Of a stretch of DNA of 64,000 bases, positions 51,160-60,296 are shown one piece after another. Source of the DNA: CP2-2F sp034432555 (GTDB lineage Bacteria > Chloroflexota > Anaerolineae > Aggregatilineales > UBA2796); assembly GCA_034432555.1 (NCBI GenBank), contig DAOUBW010000022.1, positions 1 through 64,000 of the forward strand, in the 5' to 3' direction. Both the position numbers and the translations under genes were made by a program. The stretch's first letter is position 1; every line of letters begins with the position of its first letter. The notes under the pieces are model-generated. The model saw only the letters and a list, made by a program, of their open reading frames with translations. It was not told the DNA's origin and searched no databases.

Positions 51160-51960
51160 TTAGCTCTGCGAGGCGCTAATGGTCACCAAGCGCAGCGTGC
51201 CAAAGGTGCTGCCCATCTCGGCATACAGCACGCGGTTGGCATCGGCGTAGTTCAGGGTGGCATACAGGTCATCGGCAAGCCGCAGATAGTGGCGCTCATC
51301 AATCTGCACCCGCGCCAATGGGCTGCGCCGCACCCGCACGACTGCCGCCACACCCTCTGGCACTGCCAGCGTCACGTTGCCGAGTGTGGAGAAAGCGCGC
51401 ACGCCTTGCCCAACCAATTCCGGCAGCACAAGGCGAATATCGCCAATGCCCGTCCCCAGTTCGGCACGGTTGATCGGCACTCCGCGCAAATCCACCTCAA
51501 GTTCGCCCAAGTGCGTGCTAAGCAGCACGTTCCAAGGCAGATCACGCGCCAAGCCCACTTCCCAATCGGCAAGCGAAAAGAGCCACGTCCGCCCGCGCTG
51601 CATGGTCAGGCGCGCCGTCTCGCCGCGCACCGTCAGATCAGGGCGTGAACGCGCAGTGTAGGCGCCGGCGATCAGGCGTCCTTCACGGCGCAAGGCGCGC
51701 AGCTTCACATCCAGCTCACCGCTGTATGCCTCTAGGCTGGCGGCGCGCACCGTGCCGCGTGTGATGCCAAAGGTCTGCGCTGCCCAACTGATGCCCAAAT
51801 CGCTGCGGAACAGCAGTTGAATGCCAAGCAAGATCAGCAGGATGGGCGCGTAAGGCAGCAGGTCTACCTCTGGCAGCAGGCGGAAGTTCCGCAGCAGCAA
51901 ATAGCCGCCGCTGCCCAACAACAGCGCGATCAGGATGTATGGCGGACGCTCAACACGCAT
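51160..51960 (-). CDS. LiaF-like membrane protein with beta-helical adhesin-type domain
   Basis: A 266-residue protein with two N-terminal transmembrane helices (YILIALLLGSGGYLLL and YAPILLILLGIQLLF) and a long C-terminal beta domain of repeated strands (LGELEVDLRGVPIN, GTGIGDIRLVLPE, TLGNVTLAVPEGVAAVVRV). The final part matches the LiaF/YvqF C-terminal (DUF2154) fold that responds to cell-wall antibiotics. It is likely to be involved in envelope-stress control. It follows the sigma factor gene's 3' end by 6 bp on the same strand, with the zinc-ribbon gene next. Confidence 0.78.
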   Translation of the reverse strand: MRVERPPYILIALLLGSGGYLLLRNFRLLPEVDLLPYAPILLILLGIQLLFRSDLGISWAAQTFGITRGTVRAASLEAYSGELDVKLRALRREGRLIAGAYTARSRPDLTVRGETARLTMQRGRTWLFSLADWEVGLARDLPWNVLLSTHLGELEVDLRGVPINRAELGTGIGDIRLVLPELVGQGVRAFSTLGNVTLAVPEGVAAVVRVRRSPLARVQIDERHYLRLADDLYATLNYADANRVLYAEMGSTFGTLRLVTISASQS

Positions 51961-51966
51961 GGCTGC

Positions 51967-53220
51967 CTACTCCTGCTCTAGCAGAAAGTCTTTCAAGATG
52001 TGGTGCGAGGACGAACGGCGCAGCCGATTCAGTGCCTGCGCCTCCAGTTGGCGCACGCGCTCACGGGTGACGCCAATCGCCTTGCCGACTTCCTCAAGGG
52101 TGTGCATCTCGCCATCTTCCAAGCCGTAGCGCAGGCGCAGGATGTGCGCTTCACGGTCGGGCAGGCGGTTGAGCGCATCGCTGAGGTGATGGCGCAGCAT
52201 CTCTTGATCGGTCGCCTCTGAGGGCGAGAGTCCGCGGGTGTCTTCCACAAAGTCGCCGATCTCGGTTTCCTCGTCTTCGTCCGTTGGCGCTTCAAGGCTG
52301 ATCGGACGGCGCGAGATTTCGAGCAGCACGTTGATCTTATCCGGCGTGGTCTGCATCGCCTCTGCGATCTCATCCATCGTCGGTTCGCGTCCGAGTGCTT
52401 GCGTCAGCCCTAGCGAAATGCGCCGCAGACGGTTGATCTGATCGCCCATATGGACTGGCACGCGAATGGTGCGCCCTTGATCGGCAACGGCACGGCTGAC
52501 GGCTTGCCGAATCCACCAGGTGGCGTAGGTGCTGAACTTATGCCCGCGCTGATATTCAAATTTGCGCGCCGCACGGATCAAGCCGATGTTGCCTTCCTGA
52601 ATCAGATCGAGGAACGGCACACCGCGCCCGGTATACTTTTTCGCCACGCTGATCACAAGGCGCGAATTTGCTTGAATCAGGTGTTCTTGTGCCAATTCGC
52701 CATCTTCGATCAGGCGCTCAAGGTCGTAGCGATCATCCAACGGCAGGTGATCACCGTATTCGGCAAGCTGCTCTTCGGCAAGGCGCCCCTGCTCCATGCG
52801 CTTAGCAAGACGCACTTCTTCCTCGCCGCTCAGCAGCGGCACGCGCCCAGCCTCTTTCAAATACAAGCCGACCACATCATCGGTCTCAATGGCTTGCTGA
52901 TAGCCGTCATCCGCCATCAGGTCTAGCCCAAGCGTGCTGAGTTCGCTCAGCTCGTCAAGGTCTTCGTCAAGTGCCAACTCGTTCGAGTCAGTTGCTTCGG
53001 CGTCAGGTAGCTCGGCTGCCTCAGCGGGCGGCTCAGTCAGGATCGGCACGCCAAGCTGGCTGAGGCTCTCGATCACATCCTCGATCAATTCGATGTTCTG
53101 TTCGGCATCGGGAATAAGCGTGAGGATGTCGTCGTAAAGCACGAATCCTTGTGCTTCCGCCTTGGCGCTCAACTGCTGCTGGATAAGTTGTTGTGTGGCT
53201 TTGTCTACTACCATTAACAT
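51967..53220 (-). CDS. rpoD: primary sigma-70 factor (RpoD/SigA type)
   Basis: A 417-residue sigma factor. A short acidic region 1 is followed by region 1.2 (DDVVGLYLKEAGRVPLLS), region 2 with NSRLVISVAKKYTGRG, LDLIQEGNIGLIRA and FSTYATWWIRQAV, region 3, and region 4 with LRLRYGLEDGE and the HTH TLEEVGKAIGVTRERVRQLE. It directs RNA polymerase to housekeeping promoters; the TTGACA/TATAAT sequences in this window fit such a factor. ATG codons at 53220 and 53214 are both possible; the longer frame to 53256 runs into the preceding terminator. Confidence 0.95.
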   Translation of the reverse strand: MLMVVDKATQQLIQQQLSAKAEAQGFVLYDDILTLIPDAEQNIELIEDVIESLSQLGVPILTEPPAEAAELPDAEATDSNELALDEDLDELSELSTLGLDLMADDGYQQAIETDDVVGLYLKEAGRVPLLSGEEEVRLAKRMEQGRLAEEQLAEYGDHLPLDDRYDLERLIEDGELAQEHLIQANSRLVISVAKKYTGRGVPFLDLIQEGNIGLIRAARKFEYQRGHKFSTYATWWIRQAVSRAVADQGRTIRVPVHMGDQINRLRRISLGLTQALGREPTMDEIAEAMQTTPDKINVLLEISRRPISLEAPTDEDEETEIGDFVEDTRGLSPSEATDQEMLRHHLSDALNRLPDREAHILRLRYGLEDGEMHTLEEVGKAIGVTRERVRQLEAQALNRLRRSSSHHILKDFLLEQE

Positions 53221-53244
53221 CCCGATTTGTGTATGTCCTCCGAC

Positions 53245-53270
53245 AAAAAACCCCACCGAAAGTGGCGGGG
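53245..53270 (-). terminator. intrinsic terminator between the DUF4340 gene and the sigma factor gene
   Basis: On the minus strand CCCCGCC-ACTTTC-GGTGGGG (7 bp, one G-U pair) is followed by TTTTTT. It ends the Gld-type operon just before the sigma factor. Confidence 0.85.
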
Positions 53271-53314
53271 CGACGTTCTCAAGGGAATGCTGCTCGTAAG
53301 CCGCAATGAGGCGT

Positions 53315-53881
53315 TTAGGGTGCCGCCAAGCCCTCCAACGCGCCCGTCAATGCCGCGATCTGTTCCGCAGGGACAAGTAGTATGGCGGTAAACCCATCCC
53401 GTTGCACATAGGCAAACGTCTGATCGGGAGTATTTCCGCCAATATACAATGTGTATGTGCTATCGGCTGTAAACCGAATGACAAACTGTCCGCCGTCTGC
53501 CAAGCCGAATGCCTCCAATGTTGTGCCTTCTATGATACGATTATAACGCAAACTTGCCAAACCGTGCAGCAAGCGTGCCACTTTTGTGAGGTCGGGCAAG
53601 AATGTGTCATTTTCGGTGCGGAAGGCTTGCCAGTCACCCGCCATCTTGATGAGTGTGATTGTAGCAACATCTGCCGAATCGCGCCGATCTTCTAAGACCA
53701 TCCGCGTAATTTGCGCGGGCAACACACTCGGAAAGACATACGGAACTTGTGTGGCGCTGGGCGTGCCTTGCGTGTTTGGCAGCGGCGTGCGGCGCGGAAA
53801 GATAACACCCACCGCCAGCCCAAGCAGGGCAAGAAAGACCACGAACAAGATGATCACGGTGCGGCGCTGTGCGTTTGCCAT
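53315..53881 (-). CDS. DUF4340-type membrane-anchored protein
   Basis: A 188-residue protein with one N-terminal helix (TVIILFVVFLALLGLAVGVIF) and an extracytoplasmic domain in which DWQAFRTENDTFLPDLTKVARLLHGLASLR is the DUF4340 signature, given here in parts DWQAFRTEND and KVARLLHGLASL. Such proteins accompany GldF/GldG ABC-transporter components. It lies 3 bp after the GldG-like gene and is the last gene of that operon. It is shorter than most DUF4340 proteins, which often carry repeated units. Confidence 0.8.
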   Translation of the reverse strand: MANAQRRTVIILFVVFLALLGLAVGVIFPRRTPLPNTQGTPSATQVPYVFPSVLPAQITRMVLEDRRDSADVATITLIKMAGDWQAFRTENDTFLPDLTKVARLLHGLASLRYNRIIEGTTLEAFGLADGGQFVIRFTADSTYTLYIGGNTPDQTFAYVQRDGFTAILLVPAEQIAALTGALEGLAAP

Positions 53882-53884
53882 AGC

Positions 53885-55540
53885 CTAGCGCCTTGACCGC
53901 CGCCACCAGACCAGCAGCCCAACCAGCAGCACTGCGCCCGGCAGCACTGCCAACGTGATGAAGGCGGTCAGTTCTAGGTCGCGGCTTGGCACGCTGAGCG
54001 GCAACTGCCCAAAGACAGGCTCTACCGTCACGCGCTCAAGGAATTCGACCAGCCAATCAACCGTGTTCGTCCACAAGATTTGCCCATCAAAGGCAACGAT
54101 CAGATCGTTGGTCACCCAATCAGCATCGCCCACTACAACCAAGCGCCCGCCGGTGATCTCGTTTTCGGCGGCTGCCATCAGGGTGAGCGGTCCGGGCAAA
54201 TCAGCCGCGCCCCGCGTTGCCCGATCAGGATTGCTTGCCACCTCGCGCAGATCGAGTTTGCCAAAGGCATCGTCCGTGGTGGTGTAAATGCGCTGCACCG
54301 TCACGCCGACGGGCGGATTGGGCGCCACCTGCCACGACTGCGCAATGGCGAATAGCGGGCGCGCCGCGCCGCCCGTCTGATCTTTCTGCACAATAGGATG
54401 CCCTTCAAAGAACTGCGCCGCCCGCACATAGTACTGTGTGTCGTTGAAGGAGAGCGGGTCAAAGACAATATCACGGTTTGGGCGAATGCCCCACGCCTGC
54501 CACAGATAGGCAGCCAATGGGCTATCCTCTGCCTGCATAAAGCGAATATCGCTGCGGAAGGCAGGCTCCGCCATGATCAACACCTTGCCGCCGCTGTTCA
54601 GGTAGTTTGCCACCCGATCCGCCATTCCCGCCGTAAAATCGCGGGTTGGCGCAAGGATGATCAGCGCGGTGGTGCCTTGCGGCACGCTTTCGCGGCTCAG
54701 GTCAAGCGTCCCAACCTGAATGCCGACGGCGCGCAAGCCATCACGGATGCCGGTCGCCTCTGTGTCAAGGTTCAGTTCTCCGTTGCCAACGCTGAATAAG
54801 ACGTTGAATCTGCCGCGCACCTCAAGCTGCAAGATCGCCTCTGCGATCCAACGCTCGTTGATGTAGTCTTCTTCGGCGGGCAGTTCGGGCAAGCGGTCTC
54901 GCGCCGAAAGTACTCTCACGGTGAAGTTCGGGTCGGGCGTGCCGTCGGCAGCCAGATACGAGACGAAAACGCCGTAGGCGCGCTGCAAGCCGAACTGACC
55001 AGCGATGATCGGCTGCTGATCGGGATCAACATAGACCAGACGAATTTTATCAGGCGCGGCATCGGCAAACAGCCGCAAAACGGGCGATTCGAGCGCCTGC
55101 TGAGTCAGCAAGCGGCGGCTGTAAAAGGCGGTGATCTGGATTGGGCGCGAAAGCTGCTCCACAATGGGGCGCACATTCGGCTTCAGGCGGTAATACCCCT
55201 GCGCCGTCAGATCCGTTGCGATTCCGCTGCGCGCCGCAATGGCATACAGCGTTAGCACAATGCCGACGAACAGCAGCACGATCAGGGCGCTGTTGCTGCC
55301 ATACACGGCGCGCCTGCTGCTGAGCGTGCTGCGGAAATCGTCAGGCGCCAACGTCATCCACAGGCTAAGCCCTGCCAAGCCGATCAAGGCGCTGATCACC
55401 ACAAAGGGCGAGAGTTCGCCGCTTGCCAGCAGCGCGCCAACCGCCACAATCAGCGCCGCGCCGCCGATCAGGCTGCTGTAGCGTGCCACACTCACACGGT
55501 TGAGGATGAGTGTGCCGCGCCCTTTGCCCTCAGAAGCCAT
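53885..55540 (-). CDS. GldG-like ABC transporter auxiliary protein
   Basis: A 551-residue protein with several N-terminal transmembrane helices (about residues 20-115), a large soluble domain with the ABC_transp_aux signature (VLFSVGNGELNLDTE, GTTALIILAPTRDF, YLNSGGKVLIMAEPAF), and one C-terminal helix (LAVLPGAVLLVGLLVWW). In gliding Bacteroidota GldG pairs with GldF and GldA; in other phyla the same set forms ABC-2 exporters of unknown cargo. It lies 15 bp after the GldF-like gene and 3 bp before the DUF4340 gene. Confidence 0.88.
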   Translation of the reverse strand: MASEGKGRGTLILNRVSVARYSSLIGGAALIVAVGALLASGELSPFVVISALIGLAGLSLWMTLAPDDFRSTLSSRRAVYGSNSALIVLLFVGIVLTLYAIAARSGIATDLTAQGYYRLKPNVRPIVEQLSRPIQITAFYSRRLLTQQALESPVLRLFADAAPDKIRLVYVDPDQQPIIAGQFGLQRAYGVFVSYLAADGTPDPNFTVRVLSARDRLPELPAEEDYINERWIAEAILQLEVRGRFNVLFSVGNGELNLDTEATGIRDGLRAVGIQVGTLDLSRESVPQGTTALIILAPTRDFTAGMADRVANYLNSGGKVLIMAEPAFRSDIRFMQAEDSPLAAYLWQAWGIRPNRDIVFDPLSFNDTQYYVRAAQFFEGHPIVQKDQTGGAARPLFAIAQSWQVAPNPPVGVTVQRIYTTTDDAFGKLDLREVASNPDRATRGAADLPGPLTLMAAAENEITGGRLVVVGDADWVTNDLIVAFDGQILWTNTVDWLVEFLERVTVEPVFGQLPLSVPSRDLELTAFITLAVLPGAVLLVGLLVWWRRSRR

Positions 55541-55555
55541 AGATCATCTTCTCCA

Positions 55556-56281
55556 CTAGCGCCACCGCCGCGATTGCACAATCTGGGCGGTGGCAAGCAG
55601 CAGCACGCCCGCCACACCCAAAAAGAACACGGTGTGATCAAGGCGCACAATACCAATGGCGAACGAGTAGGAATAGTTGCTCTGGAAGCTGATGCCGCGC
55701 ACAAATTCGGCAAGTGAACGGTTGCTGATCACGTTGCCGACCAAATCCGCCTGCCACAGGATCAAAAGCGCTGCCATGCCCAAGAACGCCGCCACAATCT
55801 GGTTTTCGTTCAGGGCAGAGAAAAAGATGCCCACAGCGATGCAGGCACCGCCAAACAACCACACGCCAATGTATGCGGCAAACGCCACGCCTAAATCCGG
55901 CGGGCTGAGCCACACCAAAAGCACCTGATGCACCACGGTTAAGCTGATCAGGATGCTATAGTACGCCCAGGCGCCCAAAAACTTACCTAGCACAATCTGA
56001 TAATCTTGAAGTGGCAAAGTCATCAGCAGTTCAAGGGTGCCTTCGCGGTTTTCTTCCGCCAGCAGGCGCATCGTGAGCAGCGGCACAAAAAAGACGCTGA
56101 ACTGCGCGAGGTAGATCAGCGGCAAGGCGGCATCCGTAGCGGCGCGTCCGTTGCGGGCTGCCAGATCGTCGTTGAAGGTGAAGCCTGTCAGCAGCAGCAC
56201 GGCAAACGCCACAAAATAGGCGATGGGCGAATTGAAATACTGCGCCAATTCGCGCCGAAAGATGATCCAGATGAGCCTCAT
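55556..56281 (-). CDS. ABC-2 type permease, GldF-like
   Basis: A 241-residue membrane protein with six transmembrane helices, beginning RLIWIIFRRELAQYFNSPIAYF, the typical GldF/NosY N-terminus, and carrying EENREGTLELLMTLPL, the ABC-2 signature. It starts the permease-GldG-DUF4340 operon. The ATPase (GldA-type) that normally precedes it is absent; the restriction-modification gene occupies that place. Confidence 0.9.
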   Translation of the reverse strand: MRLIWIIFRRELAQYFNSPIAYFVAFAVLLLTGFTFNDDLAARNGRAATDAALPLIYLAQFSVFFVPLLTMRLLAEENREGTLELLMTLPLQDYQIVLGKFLGAWAYYSILISLTVVHQVLLVWLSPPDLGVAFAAYIGVWLFGGACIAVGIFFSALNENQIVAAFLGMAALLILWQADLVGNVISNRSLAEFVRGISFQSNYSYSFAIGIVRLDHTVFFLGVAGVLLLATAQIVQSRRWR

Positions 56282-56381
56282 AGCCTCACAATCGCAATCT
56301 ACGCCACCTTACCTGCACAGTCTAGCGCTGAGTGCGGAAATCCACAACTTGTGTTTGGTGTGGCGCCTCCGCGCACAGCGC

Positions 56382-59216
56382 TCAACCCTCCACCAAGGCG
56401 ATTTCCGCCGCGCTCAGCCCGTAGAGCTGATAGACGATCCGATCTACTTCGCCTTCCAGCGCCGTGATGCGACGTTCCAGCGGCGTGCGCGTGGCGGGTG
56501 AGGCAGCCGCAGCCACCTGCTGGTGCAAGCCCAACAAGGTTTGGACGGCAGCAACGATCTGATCGTGCAGGGCGCGCTCATTAGATTTTTTCAAATCAAG
56601 AACTTTTATTGGAATGCGCTTTGTAACTGTGCCATCAAAATGCATGGTGCGAATTGCTTTAGCAAAGATAAATCTATAAACATACCAGTTGATGAGTTTG
56701 GAATGTAGTAATGCCAGCAAGTAGGCACTCGACATCTGTGAACGATTCACAAGTTGATTGACAGTATCAAGAATAACGGCTGTTTCGGAGGATGTTCTGT
56801 CGGCTATTGTGCCAATAATTTTAATGTGATCAGTTGGATTCGCAATATGTGCTACGATATTTTGCACTAAAAGGCTGTTTTCCTGAATACAAGCATTCGC
56901 TGGAATATTCTCATCTGAAATTTGAAGATAGCCTTTACGCCCATTAACTAGCCAGCGCTTGATGTTTGAACCGCCAAGCACTTGATATTTTGCGGGAGTA
57001 TCACCAACCTTGGACTGTAACATACCGCCGCGTGTATTTGTGGTCAGCTCTCCAAGCATCACGCAGGATTTTACAACCTTTTGGGCAATGCTTAGTTCCG
57101 ATTCACCGACGCTGTTGAGGAAGAAGCCGAATTTTCGGCAGTCTGTTTTGTTGACGCGCCCTACTTCAACAATGGCTTTACCTTGCCTAGTTAATGATAC
57201 ATATGTTTTATTCGTTGAACCTTTAACGGCTACAAAAACTGATTGCTCTAGTTTGACTTCACGCCAAACTTTGCCAACATCAACAAGTTGAATAATCTCA
57301 CGCTCAAAAAACGTGCGTGTTTTCTGCCAAGTTGATGAATAAGTGAAGGATTTCGGCACAATCATTCCGATAATGCCTGCTTCTTTGAGTAATCTGTGTG
57401 CCTGCACCATCATCAACGCGGCGGTATCTGTTGAGCCAGTGATGTAATGTTTTTTAAGGTAGTTCCTCTCAGGATCGGATAAGTCAGCACCATAGGGCGG
57501 GTTGCCGATCACTGCGTCAAAGCCGCCTTCGGCAAAGATCGGCGCAAAGCCGCGCTGCCAGTCAAAATAGTTCACGCGGGCATAGTCCGCCGCGCTAAGC
57601 TGCCAGCCGTTTTGGGCGGCGAACGCCTCAAAGTCGGGCGCGATCAGGGCGTTGCCGCACTGGATGTTGCGTCCGAGGTCGGGCAGGGCGCGCTCGTGCC
57701 AGAGCTGGCGCTGCTGGCGGATGCTCTCGTCGGTCTCGCCTTCAAGGGCGCGCAGCAGCAGCGAGAGTTTGGTGGTCTCCACAGCGCGGGAATCAATATC
57801 CACGCCGTAGAGGTTATCCAGCAAGATTTGCTTGCGCGCCTTAATGGTCAGCCGCCACTCAGCGCCGTTGACGGTGGTGGTTTGGCGCAGCCAGCCTGCT
57901 TTGGCGTGCTTTTCGGGCGAGTCGGCGGTGTAGGCGCGTAAATACCAATCCAGCAGGAATTGGTAGGCGCCGATCAGGAATGAGCCGCTGCCACAGGCGG
58001 GGTCTAGCACGCGCAGCTTGGCAGCCTGTTTGGGCGTCTTGCCATGCAGCAGCGGCGTCAGGGTCTGGCTGACGATGTACTCGACGATGTAGGCGGGCGT
58101 GTAGTAAACGCCGCCTGCCTTCCGCACTTCGGGCTTGGGTTCGATGACGATATCGGGGTTGCCTGCTTTCACTTCAACGCGGATGACCTTGCCGAGGAAC
58201 TGCTCGTATGCCTGACCGAGAATCTCGACGGGAATCTCGGAAAAGACGTAGGGACTGTGGGGAAAATACAGCCGTTTGAGGATGTCGCTGAGCGTCTGGT
58301 CATCCAGGTGCAGGCTGAGCGTGAGGGCGTCGGGCTGTTCGGTGTGGTCGCGTTCGGGCGGCGGGAAGTAGAACAAGCCGCTGTTGTAGCGGTCACGCGC
58401 CTGTTTGAAATATTCGGTCAGGCGGTCGTAGACATGCACGCCGTTAACGAGCGCGAACAAGCGCGCATAGTCCTCCACGCCGCGGTCTTCGCAAATGCGT
58501 AAGAAGATGATGCGGTCAAGGATTTTCTGGACGGCGTAGTTAATATCGGCATGGGTGAGCGTCTGTTTGCGGTTAAGCTGCCAAATGCGCTTGGCAAGGT
58601 CGCGCCGCCACAGGTCAAGGTCGGCAAGGAAGGCGGCGTCTACGGTCATGGCGCCGCGTGGGGCGGGCTGTTCGGCAAAGCGGTCGAGGGCGCCGTTGAG
58701 GACTGCCTGACGGCTAAAGAGCGCGGCGATCTCGTCCCATTTTTGGGCGTACTGCTCACAGGTGAAATAGTGAACGCGGGCAACGCTGGCGGCGTCTTTG
58801 TCGCTAGGCTTGACGCGGCAGTCATAGACGGCGAACTCGGCAAAGTCGGTCAGGATCGAGAGGGTCAGGGTGGCGCTCCAACCATAGCGGCGCAGTTGGT
58901 AGGCGGGCTTGGCGTCCGTCTTGAGGTTGCGGGCGGGCTTTTTCGCCTCCACAAAGAATTTGCGCGCACCGCCGACGCAAAAGGCGTAATCGGGCGCCTT
59001 CACATGCTCACCGATCCGCACGGCGTCCTCATGGCGCACTTCACGCTGGGAAGGCGGCAAGCCGTCGGCGTTTTCCATATCCCAGCCCAGCGCCCGAAAG
59101 AATGGGTTGATAAAATCCACACGGACTTGCGTCTCGTTGTAGTCGGGATGCTCGAACTGGGCGCGCCGCGCGGTGAAGCGCTCGATCAGGGCGAGAATTT
59201 CGGCAGGGGCGGGCAT
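56382..59216 (-). CDS. type IIG-like single-chain restriction-modification enzyme
   Basis: A 944-residue protein. The N-terminal nuclease domain has a PD-(D/E)xK-like core, Asp76 in DYAFC and EAK (Glu90, Lys92). A helical linker follows, then an N6-adenine methyltransferase with motif I LDPACGSGSF (residues 404-413) and motif IV GNPPYG (Asn572 to Tyr575). The C-terminal ~360 residues hold the target recognition domain. This order is that of Eco57I-class enzymes, where one chain cuts and methylates. DNA for residues about 576-879 is visibly AT-richer than the rest. No partner genes are present. It lies between the Gld operon and tRNA-Arg. Confidence 0.9.
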   Translation of the reverse strand: MPAPAEILALIERFTARRAQFEHPDYNETQVRVDFINPFFRALGWDMENADGLPPSQREVRHEDAVRIGEHVKAPDYAFCVGGARKFFVEAKKPARNLKTDAKPAYQLRRYGWSATLTLSILTDFAEFAVYDCRVKPSDKDAASVARVHYFTCEQYAQKWDEIAALFSRQAVLNGALDRFAEQPAPRGAMTVDAAFLADLDLWRRDLAKRIWQLNRKQTLTHADINYAVQKILDRIIFLRICEDRGVEDYARLFALVNGVHVYDRLTEYFKQARDRYNSGLFYFPPPERDHTEQPDALTLSLHLDDQTLSDILKRLYFPHSPYVFSEIPVEILGQAYEQFLGKVIRVEVKAGNPDIVIEPKPEVRKAGGVYYTPAYIVEYIVSQTLTPLLHGKTPKQAAKLRVLDPACGSGSFLIGAYQFLLDWYLRAYTADSPEKHAKAGWLRQTTTVNGAEWRLTIKARKQILLDNLYGVDIDSRAVETTKLSLLLRALEGETDESIRQQRQLWHERALPDLGRNIQCGNALIAPDFEAFAAQNGWQLSAADYARVNYFDWQRGFAPIFAEGGFDAVIGNPPYGADLSDPERNYLKKHYITGSTDTAALMMVQAHRLLKEAGIIGMIVPKSFTYSSTWQKTRTFFEREIIQLVDVGKVWREVKLEQSVFVAVKGSTNKTYVSLTRQGKAIVEVGRVNKTDCRKFGFFLNSVGESELSIAQKVVKSCVMLGELTTNTRGGMLQSKVGDTPAKYQVLGGSNIKRWLVNGRKGYLQISDENIPANACIQENSLLVQNIVAHIANPTDHIKIIGTIADRTSSETAVILDTVNQLVNRSQMSSAYLLALLHSKLINWYVYRFIFAKAIRTMHFDGTVTKRIPIKVLDLKKSNERALHDQIVAAVQTLLGLHQQVAAAASPATRTPLERRITALEGEVDRIVYQLYGLSAAEIALVEG

Positions 59217-59328
59217 AGGGCGCAGACCTTTCTACGGGCAAGTCTCGCGCCGCAATTAGACCACAGGGCGCGCCGCAGGGCAAGTGACGGGCGGGCAATC
59301 AGCTACTTTGAGGTGCGGAAAACAAATG

Positions 59329-59357
59329 CGTCGTAGGCATTTGGGAGCCCTACGACG
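59329..59357 (-). terminator. hairpin downstream of tRNA-Arg
   Basis: A 9-bp stem (CGTCGTAGG / CCTACGACG) with an 11-nt loop lies about 28 bp past the tRNA 3' end on the minus strand, followed by CATTTGTTTTC. Confidence 0.7.
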
Positions 59358-59384
59358 AGTCGGAAGTGGTTTACGAGAACCCAG

Positions 59385-59457
59385 CGTGCCTGGAGGGATT
59401 CGAACCCCCGACATCTTGCTCCGTAGGCAAGCGCTCTATCCACTGAGCTACAGGCAC
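59385..59457 (-). tRNA. tRNA-Arg (anticodon ACG)
   Basis: The 73-nt cloverleaf on the minus strand has acceptor GTGCCTG / CAGGCAC, D-arm GCTC-AGTGGATA-GAGC, anticodon stem CTTGC / GCAAG with loop CTACGGA (anticodon ACG, the A read as inosine), and T-arm GGGGG-TTCGAAT-CCCTC with one G-U pair. CCA is not encoded. Confidence 0.97.
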
Positions 59458-59475
59458 ATGACTACCTTGCAGTGC

Positions 59476-59503
59476 ATTCTAGCATACTTGGCGTGTCTGT
59501 CAA
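59476..59503 (-). promoter_or_regulatory. promoter of the tRNA-Arg gene
   Basis: The minus strand reads TTGACA (59503-59498), a 16-bp spacer, and TAGAAT (59481-59476), 18 bp before the mature tRNA. Confidence 0.85.
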
Positions 59504-59557
59504 GGGCTTGTAAATGGGTGGGTATAGTGAAGCCTGCCCGCTGCCCAGACGTATCTC

Positions 59558-60289
59558 TTAAGCCATTTTCTCAAGGCGTGCGATCAGATAGAGTTTGAAG
59601 TGCTTCAGGCGCGGCGAGTCAGTCAGGCGCTCATAGAAAAGGGCAAGGCGGAACAACGGCAGCGAAAATGCCATATAAAACGGATTGCCCACATAGGCGA
59701 TCTGTGCCACGCGCAAGCCTGCTTGTTCCGCCACACGGCTGAGCGCACGCCCTGTATTGGCGCGGTAAAAAGTGGGGTGCGATTCATGGACAGGACGGCG
59801 CAACAGGCGCCTCAGGGCAAACGTGCGGGCGGTGTCTGGCACAAGGCGGCTGAGGAACGGCACATAATTATGGGCGTTGGTCGTCAGCAGGATGATCTTA
59901 CCGTCAGGGCGCAGCAGGCGCGCCATCTCGCGGAAGGCATTAACGGGCTGCGGAAAGTGTTCCACCACCCACTGTGAGGCGATCACATCAAAACTTGCGG
60001 CGCGGAACGGCAGATGATAAGCGTTTGCCAAAACAGGCAGTTGCACCGTATGGTTGTGCCGCAGATCATCCGCCACGAGGTCTATGCCAACGCTGCGCGC
60101 CGCCTGATGAATAGGCACAGCCGCCAGTGAATCACGTCCGCAGCCAACATCCAGCAGTGTTGAATCGACGCTGATCACGTCGGCAAGCCATGCTGCATAC
60201 TGCTGACCGGCATTCACGAAGTTTGGGTAGCGTTGATCAAAGAGTGCTTGGCAGCGCCGATAACGCGGACTCTCTGTGTAGGCGACCAT
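59558..60289 (-). CDS. class I SAM-dependent methyltransferase
   Basis: A 243-residue Methyltransf_11-type enzyme: motif I LLDVGCGRDS (near residues 45-54), the acidic residue in SVGIDLVADDL, motif IV FDVIASQWVVEHFP, and GKIILLTTN. The C-terminal segment (NPFYMAFSLPLFRLALFYERL) is hydrophobic and may touch the membrane. It may methylate a lipid, quinone or sugar precursor. It lies 7 bp after ftsI on the same strand, in the wall-synthesis operon. Confidence 0.85.
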   Translation of the reverse strand: MVAYTESPRYRRCQALFDQRYPNFVNAGQQYAAWLADVISVDSTLLDVGCGRDSLAAVPIHQAARSVGIDLVADDLRHNHTVQLPVLANAYHLPFRAASFDVIASQWVVEHFPQPVNAFREMARLLRPDGKIILLTTNAHNYVPFLSRLVPDTARTFALRRLLRRPVHESHPTFYRANTGRALSRVAEQAGLRVAQIAYVGNPFYMAFSLPLFRLALFYERLTDSPRLKHFKLYLIARLEKMA

Positions 60290-60296
60290 GCAGCCT

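Noticed and set aside
58551..59336. 261-codon plus-strand open frame opposite the 5' part of the restriction-modification gene
   Set aside because: The minus strand encodes the nuclease domain with its PD-(D/E)xK residues; the antisense frame has low-complexity Gly/Val composition and no start signal.
59385..59457. Integration of the restriction-modification gene at tRNA-Arg with a duplicated tRNA 3' end
   Set aside because: I looked for a repeat of the tRNA 3' end on the far side of the restriction-modification gene (56282-56381) and found none, and there is no integrase.
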